The position numbers and the translations under genes are program-made. A DNA stretch of 5,251 nucleotides, taken from assembly GCA_046757585.1 (NCBI GenBank), contig JBHHYR010000255.1, positions 1 to 5,251 on the forward strand. The letters are read 5' to 3'. Position 1 is the stretch's first letter, and each line of letters begins with the position of its first letter. Origin of the DNA: JBHHYR01 sp046757585. Lineage in GTDB: Bacteria; Desulfobacterota; Binatia; HRBIN30. Of the stretch, positions 1-5,251 are shown one piece after another. The notes beneath the pieces are model-generated. The model ran no database searches. It was given only the letters and a program-made list of their open reading frames with translations, and was not told where the DNA came from.

Positions 1-17
1 TCAGTTCCCACAGCCTC

Positions 18-1388
18 CTACGGGGCCACAGCCGCCATGCGGTGGCCGGCTGTAACAGCAGGACGCAGCGAGTACAGGGCACGGGCTCCGAAGCGCATCA
101 GATGCGGAGCGCCGAGCTTCTCCTTGAGAAAATCCACGGCGAACTTCGGGCGCAGCTTCTTGCCGTCCCACGCGTAGGCCTTGAAGTACTGCAGGTCGCC
201 GCCGGCCGCTGCGGTCTTGTCCCAGTTGGCGATCAGCGACGAAGTAAAGTAGACGCGCTTTCCATCCCAGCTCTGCGAGGCCATGTTGACCTGTGCGCCG
301 ATGTGCTTCTCGTAGATCTGCTTCGGGTGATGCTGATCCGTGATGTCGAAGAGCCGCGTCTTCCCGTCGTTCCACGTGTCGACCCACAGGCGCGCGTCGT
401 CGGCGGTAATGGAGATGTCCACCGGAAACGGAATCTTGCTGGCATCGCCGATGTCGGCCACCGCCTCGGCGTGCCAGTGTCCTTGTCGGCCCTCGTAGAT
501 GAGCCACAGCTTCGAGGTGAGGGCTGTCGCGGTGAAGCAATAGTTGTGGTGCGCGCCCCAAGCGCAGCGGAGCTCGAGCGGCGCTCCAGGCACATCAAGG
601 ACCGTCTTGGCTTTCCTGGTATGGAGGTCCCAGATCACGACGGTGTTGCCGAAGCGCTTCATGGCTTCGTTGTCGGCCATGAGTTTTCCGAGATTCATCA
701 TGTAATTGTTCCAGCCCGTGAACGAGGAGCTGACCAGGACGTTGCGACGCGGTAGTGCGCGGACATCATAGCCGTAGCCGCCGGCGTACTTCCCACTTTT
801 CACGGCGCCTCTGAGGTCGTCGTCGGTCGGCATCCAGTGGGTGATGATGTAGGTGCCGTCATTCGTGTACTCGACGAGTGCCGTGCGCCCGCCGTGATCC
901 TTGTTGTTCGATAGGCCGGTAATCATCATCCGGCCCGGCAAGGCGTAAAGCGTATGCGGGCCGACGACACCACCGCTGTCCGCGACGAACGAGCTGATCG
1001 TCTTGTGGAGCGCCGGCTTAGCAGGGTCCGTGTGCACGTCGAAGATGAAAATCTTGCTGGTATCGAGGCCGGCTGCCCACAGATAGTAGCGGTCGTCCGT
1101 GAACCCGGAGTGGTGGGCCTCGTTGCGGCCACCCACGGACAGGGTGTGGATGACCTTCCCATAGCTGGCTGAACTTGGGTTGACGTCGATCGTGACGAGC
1201 TTGTCCTGCTCGTCCCCCACCCCGACCATGCCGCGCGTCCAGACGTAAACGACGTCTTCCTGGCCGACGATCTTGGCCATGTAGGGTGACATGCAGGTCT
1301 CATCGGCCCCGGCCACCCCGGCTGCGAACAACGCCCACACCCCTGCAAGGGCAGCACACCAGCTGACCCGCTTCCTTGCTCGTGCCAT
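18..1388 (-). CDS. Exported SBP56-family protein (selenium-binding protein / methanethiol oxidase-like)
   Basis: This 456-residue protein matches the SBP56 family (animal SELENBP1, bacterial MtoX). Characterised members are copper enzymes oxidising methanethiol to formaldehyde, hydrogen sulfide and hydrogen peroxide. Family-like blocks are LVTIDVNPSSASYGKVIHTL (64-83), NEAHHSGF (89-96), GPHTLYALPG (143-152), PLELR (270-274), DISITADDARLWVDTWNDG (324-342), DGKRVYFTSSLIANWDK (375-391) and VDFLKEKLGAPHL (418-430). His92, His93, His145 and His429 fit the conserved histidines proposed as metal ligands. Residues 1-28 look like a Sec signal peptide (MARARKR, a hydrophobic core, then AGA before Asp29), so the mature protein is probably periplasmic. 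The ATG at 1388 is preceded by GGGAGGG four bases away, and the signal peptide starts there; an in-frame ATG at 1493 would add 35 residues ahead of it. The family's N-terminal Cys-x-x-Cys and the selenium-binding cysteine are absent. The family call is firm; the methanethiol oxidase activity is inferred. Confidence 0.88.
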   Translation of the reverse strand: MARARKRVSWCAALAGVWALFAAGVAGADETCMSPYMAKIVGQEDVVYVWTRGMVGVGDEQDKLVTIDVNPSSASYGKVIHTLSVGGRNEAHHSGFTDDRYYLWAAGLDTSKIFIFDVHTDPAKPALHKTISSFVADSGGVVGPHTLYALPGRMMITGLSNNKDHGGRTALVEYTNDGTYIITHWMPTDDDLRGAVKSGKYAGGYGYDVRALPRRNVLVSSSFTGWNNYMMNLGKLMADNEAMKRFGNTVVIWDLHTRKAKTVLDVPGAPLELRCAWGAHHNYCFTATALTSKLWLIYEGRQGHWHAEAVADIGDASKIPFPVDISITADDARLWVDTWNDGKTRLFDITDQHHPKQIYEKHIGAQVNMASQSWDGKRVYFTSSLIANWDKTAAAGGDLQYFKAYAWDGKKLRPKFAVDFLKEKLGAPHLMRFGARALYSLRPAVTAGHRMAAVAP

Positions 1389-1610
1389 GATGCCCTCCCG
1401 CTCCTGCGCTGGGGGCCGATGGGGAAGGCCCGCGTTGACGATGCACTGCGATATCAGATCTCCGTCCCTCCTGACAACCGAATCCCCGTCCAAGCATCGG
1501 CGTGGGGTCGTTCAGCGTTCTCTCGGTCCGCTTGTGCAGCCCGCGTGAGGGGGTGCATTATGGCGCTCGGAACTACATGACGGTGTGGCTCACGTCAGGG
1601 ACGAGGTGGT
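1389..1610. promoter_or_regulatory. Divergent intergenic region between the SBP56-like and transglutaminase-like genes
   Basis: These 222 bases separate two genes transcribed away from each other, so promoters for both directions should lie here unless the genes are read from further away. By eye there is a weak leftward candidate: TTGTCA (minus strand, 1472-1477), a 16-base spacer and GATATC (1450-1455), which matches the -10 consensus poorly. A weak rightward candidate is TTGTGC (1532-1537), an 18-base spacer and CATTAT (1556-1561), placing transcription about 40 bases before the ATG at 1611. No strong operator palindrome or convincing small gene was seen. The positions of individual boxes are low confidence; the regulatory role of the region follows from gene orientation. 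Confidence 0.5.
1393..1399 (-). promoter_or_regulatory. Ribosome binding site of the SBP56-family gene
   Basis: On the minus strand this reads GGGAGGG, four bases before the ATG at 1388. It decides the start: it favours the Met followed by the signal peptide over the upstream in-frame ATG at 1493. A second purine-rich stretch, AGGAG (1401-1405), lies a little too far upstream to be the main site. Confidence 0.7.
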
Positions 1611-2279
1611 ATGGACGCTGACCTGGATACGTATCTGGCGCCGACGACATTCCTCGATTGCGACAGCCCGGTCGTTGTCGACTTCGCCCGCCGTGCGTGC
1701 GACGGCGAGACGGCGGCGCGGGCGCAAGCCGTGCGACTGTACTACGCCGTCCGCGACGGGATCTGGTACAACCCGTACACCGTCGTTGCCGACCCCGAGG
1801 CCTTCAAGGCCAGTGTCATTGCGCGCGCGAGATCAGCTTTCTGCGTGCAAAAGGCCATCTTGTTGACGGCGGCAGCGCGGGCAGTGGGGATTCCAAGCCG
1901 GCTAGCCTTTGCCGACGTTCGCAATCACCTGACGAGCGAGAAACTGCGCGCCACGATGGGAACCGACATCTTCGTATTCCACGGGTACTCGGAGCTGCAT
2001 CTCGGTGGGAAGTGGCTCAAGGCAACGCCGACCTTCAACCGGGAGCTGTGTGAGCGATTTGGCGTGCTGCCCCTCGAGTTCGACGGTACGGCAGACGCCA
2101 TCTTCCAGCCGTTCGACGCGCACAACCGCCGGCACATGGAATACATTCGGCAACGCGGGAGCTTCGCAGACCTTCCCTTTGATGAGATGATTGCCGTGAT
2201 GCGAGAGACCTACGGTGCGACAAGCATGACGGGTGAGGCCGAGGGCGAGGCAGACAAGCGCTTCGCGCGACTGGCGTAG
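1611..2279 (+). CDS. Transglutaminase-like superfamily protein
   Basis: This 222-residue, apparently cytosolic protein carries the core of the transglutaminase-like (papain-fold) superfamily, which includes transglutaminases, proteases and amidases. The nucleophile region is FCVQKAILLTAAARAVGIPSR (77-97) with Cys78, and the second catalytic region is FHGYSEL (123-129) with His124. The usual W-x-x-x-D-P-T segment appears as WLKATPTFN (135-143), so Thr139 stands where the catalytic Asp is normally found. A C-terminal block, PLEFDG to FADLPFDEM (154-193), resembles a stand-alone bacterial subfamily known to me only as hypothetical. No signal peptide or membrane segment is visible. The ATG at 1611 follows GAGG (1603-1606) by four bases, and an in-frame TGA at 1578 rules out an extension to another ATG. 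The next gene starts 153 bases downstream on the same strand. The fold is well supported; substrate and reaction are unknown. Confidence 0.82.
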   Translation: MDADLDTYLAPTTFLDCDSPVVVDFARRACDGETAARAQAVRLYYAVRDGIWYNPYTVVADPEAFKASVIARARSAFCVQKAILLTAAARAVGIPSRLAFADVRNHLTSEKLRATMGTDIFVFHGYSELHLGGKWLKATPTFNRELCERFGVLPLEFDGTADAIFQPFDAHNRRHMEYIRQRGSFADLPFDEMIAVMRETYGATSMTGEAEGEADKRFARLA

Positions 2280-2432
2280 TCATCCCAGGTTGCTGTGCTA
2301 CTTGCAGGATGCTGGAAAACGTTTGGCAAGTCCGCCAGTACTCAGGTGTCCCACTGGAGAGGCAGCGGACGGTCATAGAGAAGTAGCCGGAGAAATTACC
2401 CCGGGTAGAGAGCACTGAGAGGAGACGCGTGC
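2280..2432 (+). promoter_or_regulatory. Intergenic gap before the CruF-like/P450 operon, possible promoter
   Basis: The 153 bases between the transglutaminase-like gene and the membrane protein are long enough for a promoter. I find no good -35/-10 pair of the housekeeping type. A stretch GGAAAAC (2314-2320), then 17 bases, then GTACTC (2338-2343) loosely resembles an extracytoplasmic-function sigma factor promoter. The 8-base palindrome AAACGTTT lies at 2317-2324. CCAGT (2334-2338) and ACTGG (2353-2357) could form a short weak stem. None of these is strong, and no T-rich terminator follows the first gene, so readthrough is also possible. Confidence 0.25.
2418..2424 (+). promoter_or_regulatory. 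Ribosome binding site supporting a GTG start at 2433
   Basis: AGAGGAG ends eight bases before the GTG at 2433, a normal spacing. The first in-frame ATG (2451) has no comparable purine-rich stretch in front of it, so the GTG is the preferred start of the CruF-like gene. Confidence 0.65.
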
Positions 2433-3278
2433 GTGGAAGCCCTCGTTGCCATGGTCACCGACCGTCCCTACGTGGTGGCCTTTCTTGCCGCCTTTCTGCT
2501 GGTCTCCGGAGCCGAGCGGGGTGGGCGGCGCACCCTCTTCTGGTTGGTGAGCGGCACCTTCATCGGCTGGCTGGCGGAGTTCAGCAGCGTGCACAACGGC
2601 GTCCCCTTTGGCTTCTACACTTACCACCAGGCGAATTTTCCCCGGGAACTGTGGCTTGCGGGGATCCCCTTATTCGCCTCTCTCAGCTTCGCCTTCCTCA
2701 CCTACTTCGGCTTCTCCATTGCCACCACCTTCCTGTCGCCCCTGCGGTGGGAGGGCTCCGACCTGCAGCGCGTCTCCAACCGTCGGGTGGCCACCTCCCT
2801 GCGCGTGCTGCTTCTTGCCGCCGCAATCACCACGTGGGCGGATATGGTGACGGACCCGGTTGCGCTCCTGGGCAAGTACTGGTTCCTGGGCGACCTCTAC
2901 GCCTACCACGCGGCCGGCGTTCAGTTTGACGTGCCGCTGAGCAACTACGCGGGTTGGTTCGTTACCAGCCTGTGCATCGTGTTCCTCAACCAGCGCTTCG
3001 ACTCCTGGCTGGGCCGCCGGGAAGCAAGGCCGCCGCGGGGCTTACACCTGCCCTGCAAGCCCCTCTGGTCGGTGGGCAGCTGGGTGGGGAATTGCATCTT
3101 CATGCTAGGGGTGATCGTCGTCCTCCTGAGCTCGGGCCGGGTCCCGGACTCGGTCCCCCTGCGGGAGATCCTGGCTTCAAACTTGATCCTCACCATGCTC
3201 TTCGTCACCTTTGCCATCGTCATGATCCGCCGGGGCTTGCAGCGAAGCCAGCCTGCGAGCGGGGAAGCGGTGCAGTGA
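2433..3278 (+). CDS. Carotenoid biosynthesis (CruF/DUF422) family membrane protein
   Basis: This 281-residue integral membrane protein belongs to the family whose characterised members (bacterial CruF and its haloarchaeal relatives) hydrate the terminal isoprene double bonds of carotenoids, giving 1-hydroxy end groups. About seven hydrophobic segments are visible: roughly 11-27, 33-50, 76-101, 122-139, 171-187, 213-233 and 248-265. Family-like polar residues sit in or near them: Glu49 followed by NGVPFGFYTY (55-64), Asp137 and DP (141-142), and VPLSNYAGW (167-175). The GTG start has a well-placed AGAGGAG. Its TGA overlaps the ATG of the P450 gene by one base, so the two proteins are probably made together. 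The short basic C-terminus (IRRGLQRS, 265-272) is probably cytoplasmic. Family assignment is fairly firm; hydratase activity and the actual carotenoid are inferred, because no phytoene synthase or desaturase gene is present here. Confidence 0.8.
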   Translation: MEALVAMVTDRPYVVAFLAAFLLVSGAERGGRRTLFWLVSGTFIGWLAEFSSVHNGVPFGFYTYHQANFPRELWLAGIPLFASLSFAFLTYFGFSIATTFLSPLRWEGSDLQRVSNRRVATSLRVLLLAAAITTWADMVTDPVALLGKYWFLGDLYAYHAAGVQFDVPLSNYAGWFVTSLCIVFLNQRFDSWLGRREARPPRGLHLPCKPLWSVGSWVGNCIFMLGVIVVLLSSGRVPDSVPLREILASNLILTMLFVTFAIVMIRRGLQRSQPASGEAVQ

Positions 3279-3280
3279 TG
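3261..3280 (+). promoter_or_regulatory. Translational coupling site: stop/start overlap TGATG with upstream Shine-Dalgarno
   Basis: The TGA ending the CruF-like gene (3276-3278) and the ATG of the P450 (3278-3280) share the A at 3278. GGGGAAG at 3261-3267 lies inside the upstream gene ten bases before the ATG, and can serve re-initiating or new ribosomes. This overlap fixes the P450 start and implies one transcript. Confidence 0.75.
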
Positions 3281-4510
3281 AACCTCTCGGAGGTGGATCT
3301 TTACGACCCCGATGCCTACCTCGATGGCGTTCCCCACGAGGCGCTGCGTCTTCTACGCCGCAAGGCACCGGTGTTCTGGCACGAAGAACCCCATGGCCCT
3401 GGCTTCTGGGTGATCAGCAAGCATGCCGACGTCGTCACGATCTCGCGGGACCCGCGACGCTTTTCCTCCGCCCGTGGCGGCATTCACATGTGGGATTATC
3501 CCGAAGAACAGCTGGCTACGATGCGCAGCGTCATGGCGACGATGGATCCGCCACAACACGGCAAGCATCGACGCATCGTGCAGCGCGGCTTTACCCCGCG
3601 GCGCGTCGCGGAGCTCGAACCCTGGATCCGCCAGCTGACCACGCGGATCCTCGACCGCATCGCCCGCCGCGGTGACTGCGATTTCGTGGCCGACGTCGCG
3701 GTCCAGCTTCCAATCCAGGTGATCGCGGAGCTCCTCGGCGTTCCCCACGAACATCGCCAGCGCATCGTCGAGTGGAGCAACCGGATCATCGGGTGGGATG
3801 ATCCCGACTTTCAGACCTCCAGCGAGCCTGGCCGTTTGCTGGAAGGCAGCATGGCCGCTGCCGCCGAGATGTTCGTGTATGCGAACGAGCTCGCAGTAGC
3901 ACGAAAAGTGAAGCCGGGGAACGACCTGGTCAGCGTTCTGGTCAATGCGAGCGTTGATGGGGACGCGTTGCCGGAAGCCGAGTTCGACGGCTTCTTTCTC
4001 CTGCTCGCCGTGGCCGGGAACGAGACGACGCGTGCGCTTCTGGCGGGCGCCTTGCTCGCGTTGATTGCGCATCCCGAGCAGCGTGCCCGCTTGATCCAGG
4101 ATGCCGGTCTGATGCCGACCGCGGTCGAGGAGTTTCTGCGCTGGGTGACCCCGATCAACTATTTCCGGCGCACCGCCATGGAAGACACCGAAATCCGGGG
4201 CCAGAAGATCCGTGCAGGCGACAAGGTGGTGATGTTCTACGCATCGGCCAACCGCGATGAGGAAGTGTTCGACGAGCCTGATCGTTTCGACGTCGGCCGG
4301 ACGCCCAACGAGCATCTGGCCTTCGGGATTGGCGAGCACTTCTGCCTCGGTGCGCAGCTGGCGCGGTTGGAAACGCGTGTGGTCTTCGAGGAACTGCTGC
4401 GCCGACTGCCAGACGTGGAACTCGCCGGACCGGTCGAGCGCCCGCGCTCGAGCTTCATCAACGCGACAAAGGTGATGCCCGTCCGCTTCACCCCGGAACG
4501 CGCGCCCTAA
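3278..4510 (+). CDS. Cytochrome P450 (soluble class I type, CYP125/CYP124-like)
   Basis: This complete 410-residue soluble P450 inserts one oxygen atom into an organic substrate, using electrons from a ferredoxin and reductase encoded elsewhere. Diagnostic motifs are all intact: DPPQHGKHRRIVQRGFTPRR (90-109) around helix C, AGNETT (246-251) in the oxygen-activating I helix, the ExxR pair Glu285-Arg288, NRDEEVF (325-331), and the haem loop FGIGEHFCLG (349-358) with Cys356 as the iron ligand. No membrane anchor is present. The N-terminal part (VPHEALRLLRRKAPVFWHEE, then FWVISKHADVVTISRDP and FSSARGG) most resembles bacterial P450s acting on steroids, branched lipids and terpenoids, from memory of that group. 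The frame stays open upstream to 2954, but that extension lies inside the CruF-like gene, and the P450 begins normally at the overlapping ATG. Coupling to a carotenoid-family gene suggests an isoprenoid substrate; this is inference. Confidence 0.93.
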   Translation: MNLSEVDLYDPDAYLDGVPHEALRLLRRKAPVFWHEEPHGPGFWVISKHADVVTISRDPRRFSSARGGIHMWDYPEEQLATMRSVMATMDPPQHGKHRRIVQRGFTPRRVAELEPWIRQLTTRILDRIARRGDCDFVADVAVQLPIQVIAELLGVPHEHRQRIVEWSNRIIGWDDPDFQTSSEPGRLLEGSMAAAAEMFVYANELAVARKVKPGNDLVSVLVNASVDGDALPEAEFDGFFLLLAVAGNETTRALLAGALLALIAHPEQRARLIQDAGLMPTAVEEFLRWVTPINYFRRTAMEDTEIRGQKIRAGDKVVMFYASANRDEEVFDEPDRFDVGRTPNEHLAFGIGEHFCLGAQLARLETRVVFEELLRRLPDVELAGPVERPRSSFINATKVMPVRFTPERAP

Positions 4511-4538
4511 AGCCCGCAGTCCTTGCGGGGGGCGCTTT
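4509..4538 (+). terminator. Hairpin just after the P450 stop, candidate terminator
   Basis: CCCGCA (4513-4518) and TGCGGG (4524-4529) form a 6-bp stem with a 5-base loop. Outer AAAGC (4509-4513) and GCTTT (4534-4538) could extend it across a one-sided bulge, sharing C4513 with the inner stem. Only three T residues follow, so it is a weak intrinsic terminator at best. It begins at the P450 stop codon, the expected place for the operon end. Confidence 0.45.
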
Positions 4539-4683
4539 GGAACGCTGACCTGCACGGCCCTCCCGCCGGTGGTGCGGGAGAGGGAGAAAACGGACCGCCT
4601 CCCACCGATTTCATCGTGCGGGGGTGAACCGCGGGTGCCTGCACACTGTCGAAGCGCTGTTCAGGTGCTGTGCCGGTAGGCGC
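4511..4683. other. Convergent intergenic region with no supported gene
   Basis: The 173 bases between the convergent P450 and aldehyde dehydrogenase genes contain three inverted-repeat structures, annotated separately. Between them (about 4585-4655) I see no open frame with a ribosome binding site, no tRNA and no repeated unit. The region looks like a transcription-end zone serving both genes. Confidence 0.6.
4558..4584. repeat. GC-rich inverted repeat (REP-like), intergenic
   Basis: CTCCCGC (4560-4566) pairs with GCGGGAG (4574-4580), giving a 7-bp stem with a 7-base loop; CC/GG just outside can add two more pairs if A4581 bulges. The GCGGGAGAGGG type of sequence is common as a dispersed extragenic palindrome in GC-rich proteobacterial genomes, from general memory. 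Only one copy lies in this window, so repetition is not demonstrated. It could also assist transcription termination in either direction. Confidence 0.45.
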
Positions 4684-4699
4684 CTACCACCTGAACAGC
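4656..4699. terminator. Compound palindrome between convergent genes, candidate bidirectional terminator
   Basis: A perfect 12-base inverted repeat, GCTGTTCAGGTG (4656-4667) and CACCTGAACAGC (4688-4699), flanks 20 bases. Those bases contain most of a second, perfect 14-base palindrome, GGTAGGCGCCTACC (4675-4688), which shares base 4688 with the right arm, so the two stems partly compete. The aldehyde dehydrogenase stop codon (4684-4686) is inside the inner palindrome, and its last residues LLFRW are encoded by the right arm. No T-tract follows on either strand. A terminator, an mRNA 3'-end stabiliser or a protein-binding dyad are all possible. Confidence 0.5.
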
Positions 4700-5251
4700 A
4701 GGGCGATCAGCCTCTCGAGTTGATTGGCGCGTTTTGTGGTGTAGGGAAACCAGGGACTCTCGGTCTTGCGAGGCCGGGACTCGACCAGGACCGATTGATG
4801 CACGCAAAACTGCCGCAAGCCTTCGGCGCCACCGTGCCGCGTGCCGATGCCGCTTTGCTTCACTCCACCGAAAGGGAGTGCTGGCACACCGGCGCTCAGC
4901 ACGCAGTCGTTGACGCACACATTACCGCTCTCGAGCCGCCGTGCCAGCTCGACGCCGCGCGCGATGTCCCGTGTCCAAACGCTGGCGTTCAGGCCATACG
5001 TGCTGTCATTGGCGAAGCGGATCGCCTCCTTCGCGTCTTCGACAACCATCAGACCGACCACCGGCCCGAAAGTCTCCGCACGCATGATTTCCATCGCGTG
5101 CGTGACGTTGGCGAGGACGGTGGGTTCATAGTACAGACCTGGCTTCCCCACGTCGGCGCGCTGGCCGCCTGTGAGCACGGCGGCTCCGTTGCGCTTGGCG
5201 TCCTCCACCTGGCGCTCGACGAAGTCGATCTGGCGGGGGCTTGTGAAGGGG
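4684..5251 (-). CDS. Aldehyde dehydrogenase family protein, C-terminal part (5' end beyond window)
   Basis: The visible 188 residues are the C-terminal part of an NAD(P)-dependent aldehyde dehydrogenase, which oxidises aldehydes to carboxylic acids. The frame is open to the window edge, and the residues before the internal GTG at 5208 (SPRQIDFVERQ) already match the family, so this is a partial gene and not one starting at 5208. Seen in the fragment (own numbering) are ETFGPVVGL (59-67), whose Glu-Phe contacts the cofactor in this family, NDSTYGLNASVWTRD (81-95), SGNVCVND (108-115) and PFGGVKQSG (126-134). The catalytic Cys and the nucleotide-binding part lie outside. The tail WFPYTTKR followed by LERLIALLFRW (167-188) resembles the basic-hydrophobic ends of aldehyde dehydrogenases for long or hydrophobic aldehydes, so a fatty or isoprenoid aldehyde is possible. 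The gene converges on the P450. Substrate is not determinable here. Confidence 0.9.
   Translation of the reverse strand, partial: PFTSPRQIDFVERQVEDAKRNGAAVLTGGQRADVGKPGLYYEPTVLANVTHAMEIMRAETFGPVVGLMVVEDAKEAIRFANDSTYGLNASVWTRDIARGVELARRLESGNVCVNDCVLSAGVPALPFGGVKQSGIGTRHGGAEGLRQFCVHQSVLVESRPRKTESPWFPYTTKRANQLERLIALLFRW

Noticed and set aside
1..561. A 186-codon minus-strand frame running through the SBP56-family gene in another frame.
   Set aside because: It is Arg/Gly/His-rich with no domain, and overlaps conserved family blocks of the real protein.
42..755. A 237-codon plus-strand frame opposite the SBP56-family gene.
   Set aside because: It is antisense to a well-supported gene, with no recognisable motif.
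1435..1455. TTGACG followed by GATATC as a rightward promoter.
   Set aside because: The boxes are only nine bases apart, and at the normal spacing there is no -10-like sequence.
1389..1493. N-terminal extension of the SBP56-family protein to the ATG at 1493.
   Set aside because: It would put 35 unrelated residues before a clear signal peptide, and the ATG at 1388 has a strong GGGAGGG ribosome binding site.
2429..2929. A 166-codon plus-strand frame starting at a GTG four bases before the CruF-like start.
   Set aside because: It shares the same Shine-Dalgarno region, but its translation is Arg/Gly/Pro/His-rich, whereas the overlapping frame encodes membrane segments and family motifs.
2954..3277. 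Upstream in-frame extension of the P450 to an earlier start, making a 518-residue protein.
   Set aside because: It overlaps the C-terminal part of the CruF-like gene in another frame and is low-complexity in composition. The P450 fold starts normally at 3278, with an overlapping stop/start and a Shine-Dalgarno sequence.
3353..4555. A 400-codon open frame on the minus strand opposite the P450 gene.
   Set aside because: It lies almost wholly antisense to a P450 with every diagnostic motif intact. Its translation shows no recognisable domain, and long antisense frames are expected in GC-rich genes.
5206..5208. GTG as the start of a short 174-residue aldehyde dehydrogenase.
   Set aside because: The frame stays open to the window edge and the preceding residues already match the family, so this is an internal Val codon of a longer gene.

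Overview
This window comes from a GC-rich bacterial chromosome. It holds four recognisable complete genes and one partial gene. The gene content (an exported SBP56-type protein, a transglutaminase-like protein, a CruF-type carotenoid protein, a steroid/terpenoid-type class I P450 and an aldehyde dehydrogenase) would suit an environmental deltaproteobacterium-like lineage such as Myxococcota or Binatota. That placement is a guess from gene content only; nothing in the window fixes the taxon.

Layout: (1) 18-1388, minus strand, an exported selenium-binding-protein/methanethiol-oxidase (SBP56) family protein. (2) 1389-1610, a divergent non-coding region that must hold the start signals for leftward and rightward transcription. 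(3) 1611-2279, plus strand, a transglutaminase-like cysteine-protease-fold protein with an altered third catalytic position. (4) 2280-2432, a 153-base gap. (5) 2433-3278, plus strand, an integral membrane protein of the carotenoid biosynthesis (CruF/DUF422) family, starting at GTG. (6) 3278-4510, plus strand, a complete cytochrome P450 whose ATG shares one base with the stop codon of the membrane protein. (7) 4511-4683, a gap between convergent genes with several hairpins. (8) 4684-5251, minus strand, the C-terminal part of an aldehyde dehydrogenase whose N-terminal part lies beyond the right edge.

The clearest functional unit is the CruF-like/P450 pair, which is almost certainly cotranscribed and translationally coupled. 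My working inference is that the P450 oxidises a carotenoid or other long isoprenoid handled by the membrane protein. The transglutaminase-like gene may belong to the same transcript, but its 153-base gap leaves room for a separate promoter. The convergent aldehyde dehydrogenase could oxidise an aldehyde formed by the P450, but only proximity supports that. The SBP56-type gene is transcribed away from the rest and is probably unrelated in function (sulfur or copper chemistry in the periplasm).

I saw no mobile element, tRNA, rRNA or CRISPR array. No clearly undescribed system emerges. The most interesting points are the coupled CruF-like/P450 pair, the transglutaminase-fold protein lacking the usual Asp, the SBP56 homologue lacking the family's N-terminal cysteine motifs, and a compound palindrome that contains the aldehyde dehydrogenase stop codon.
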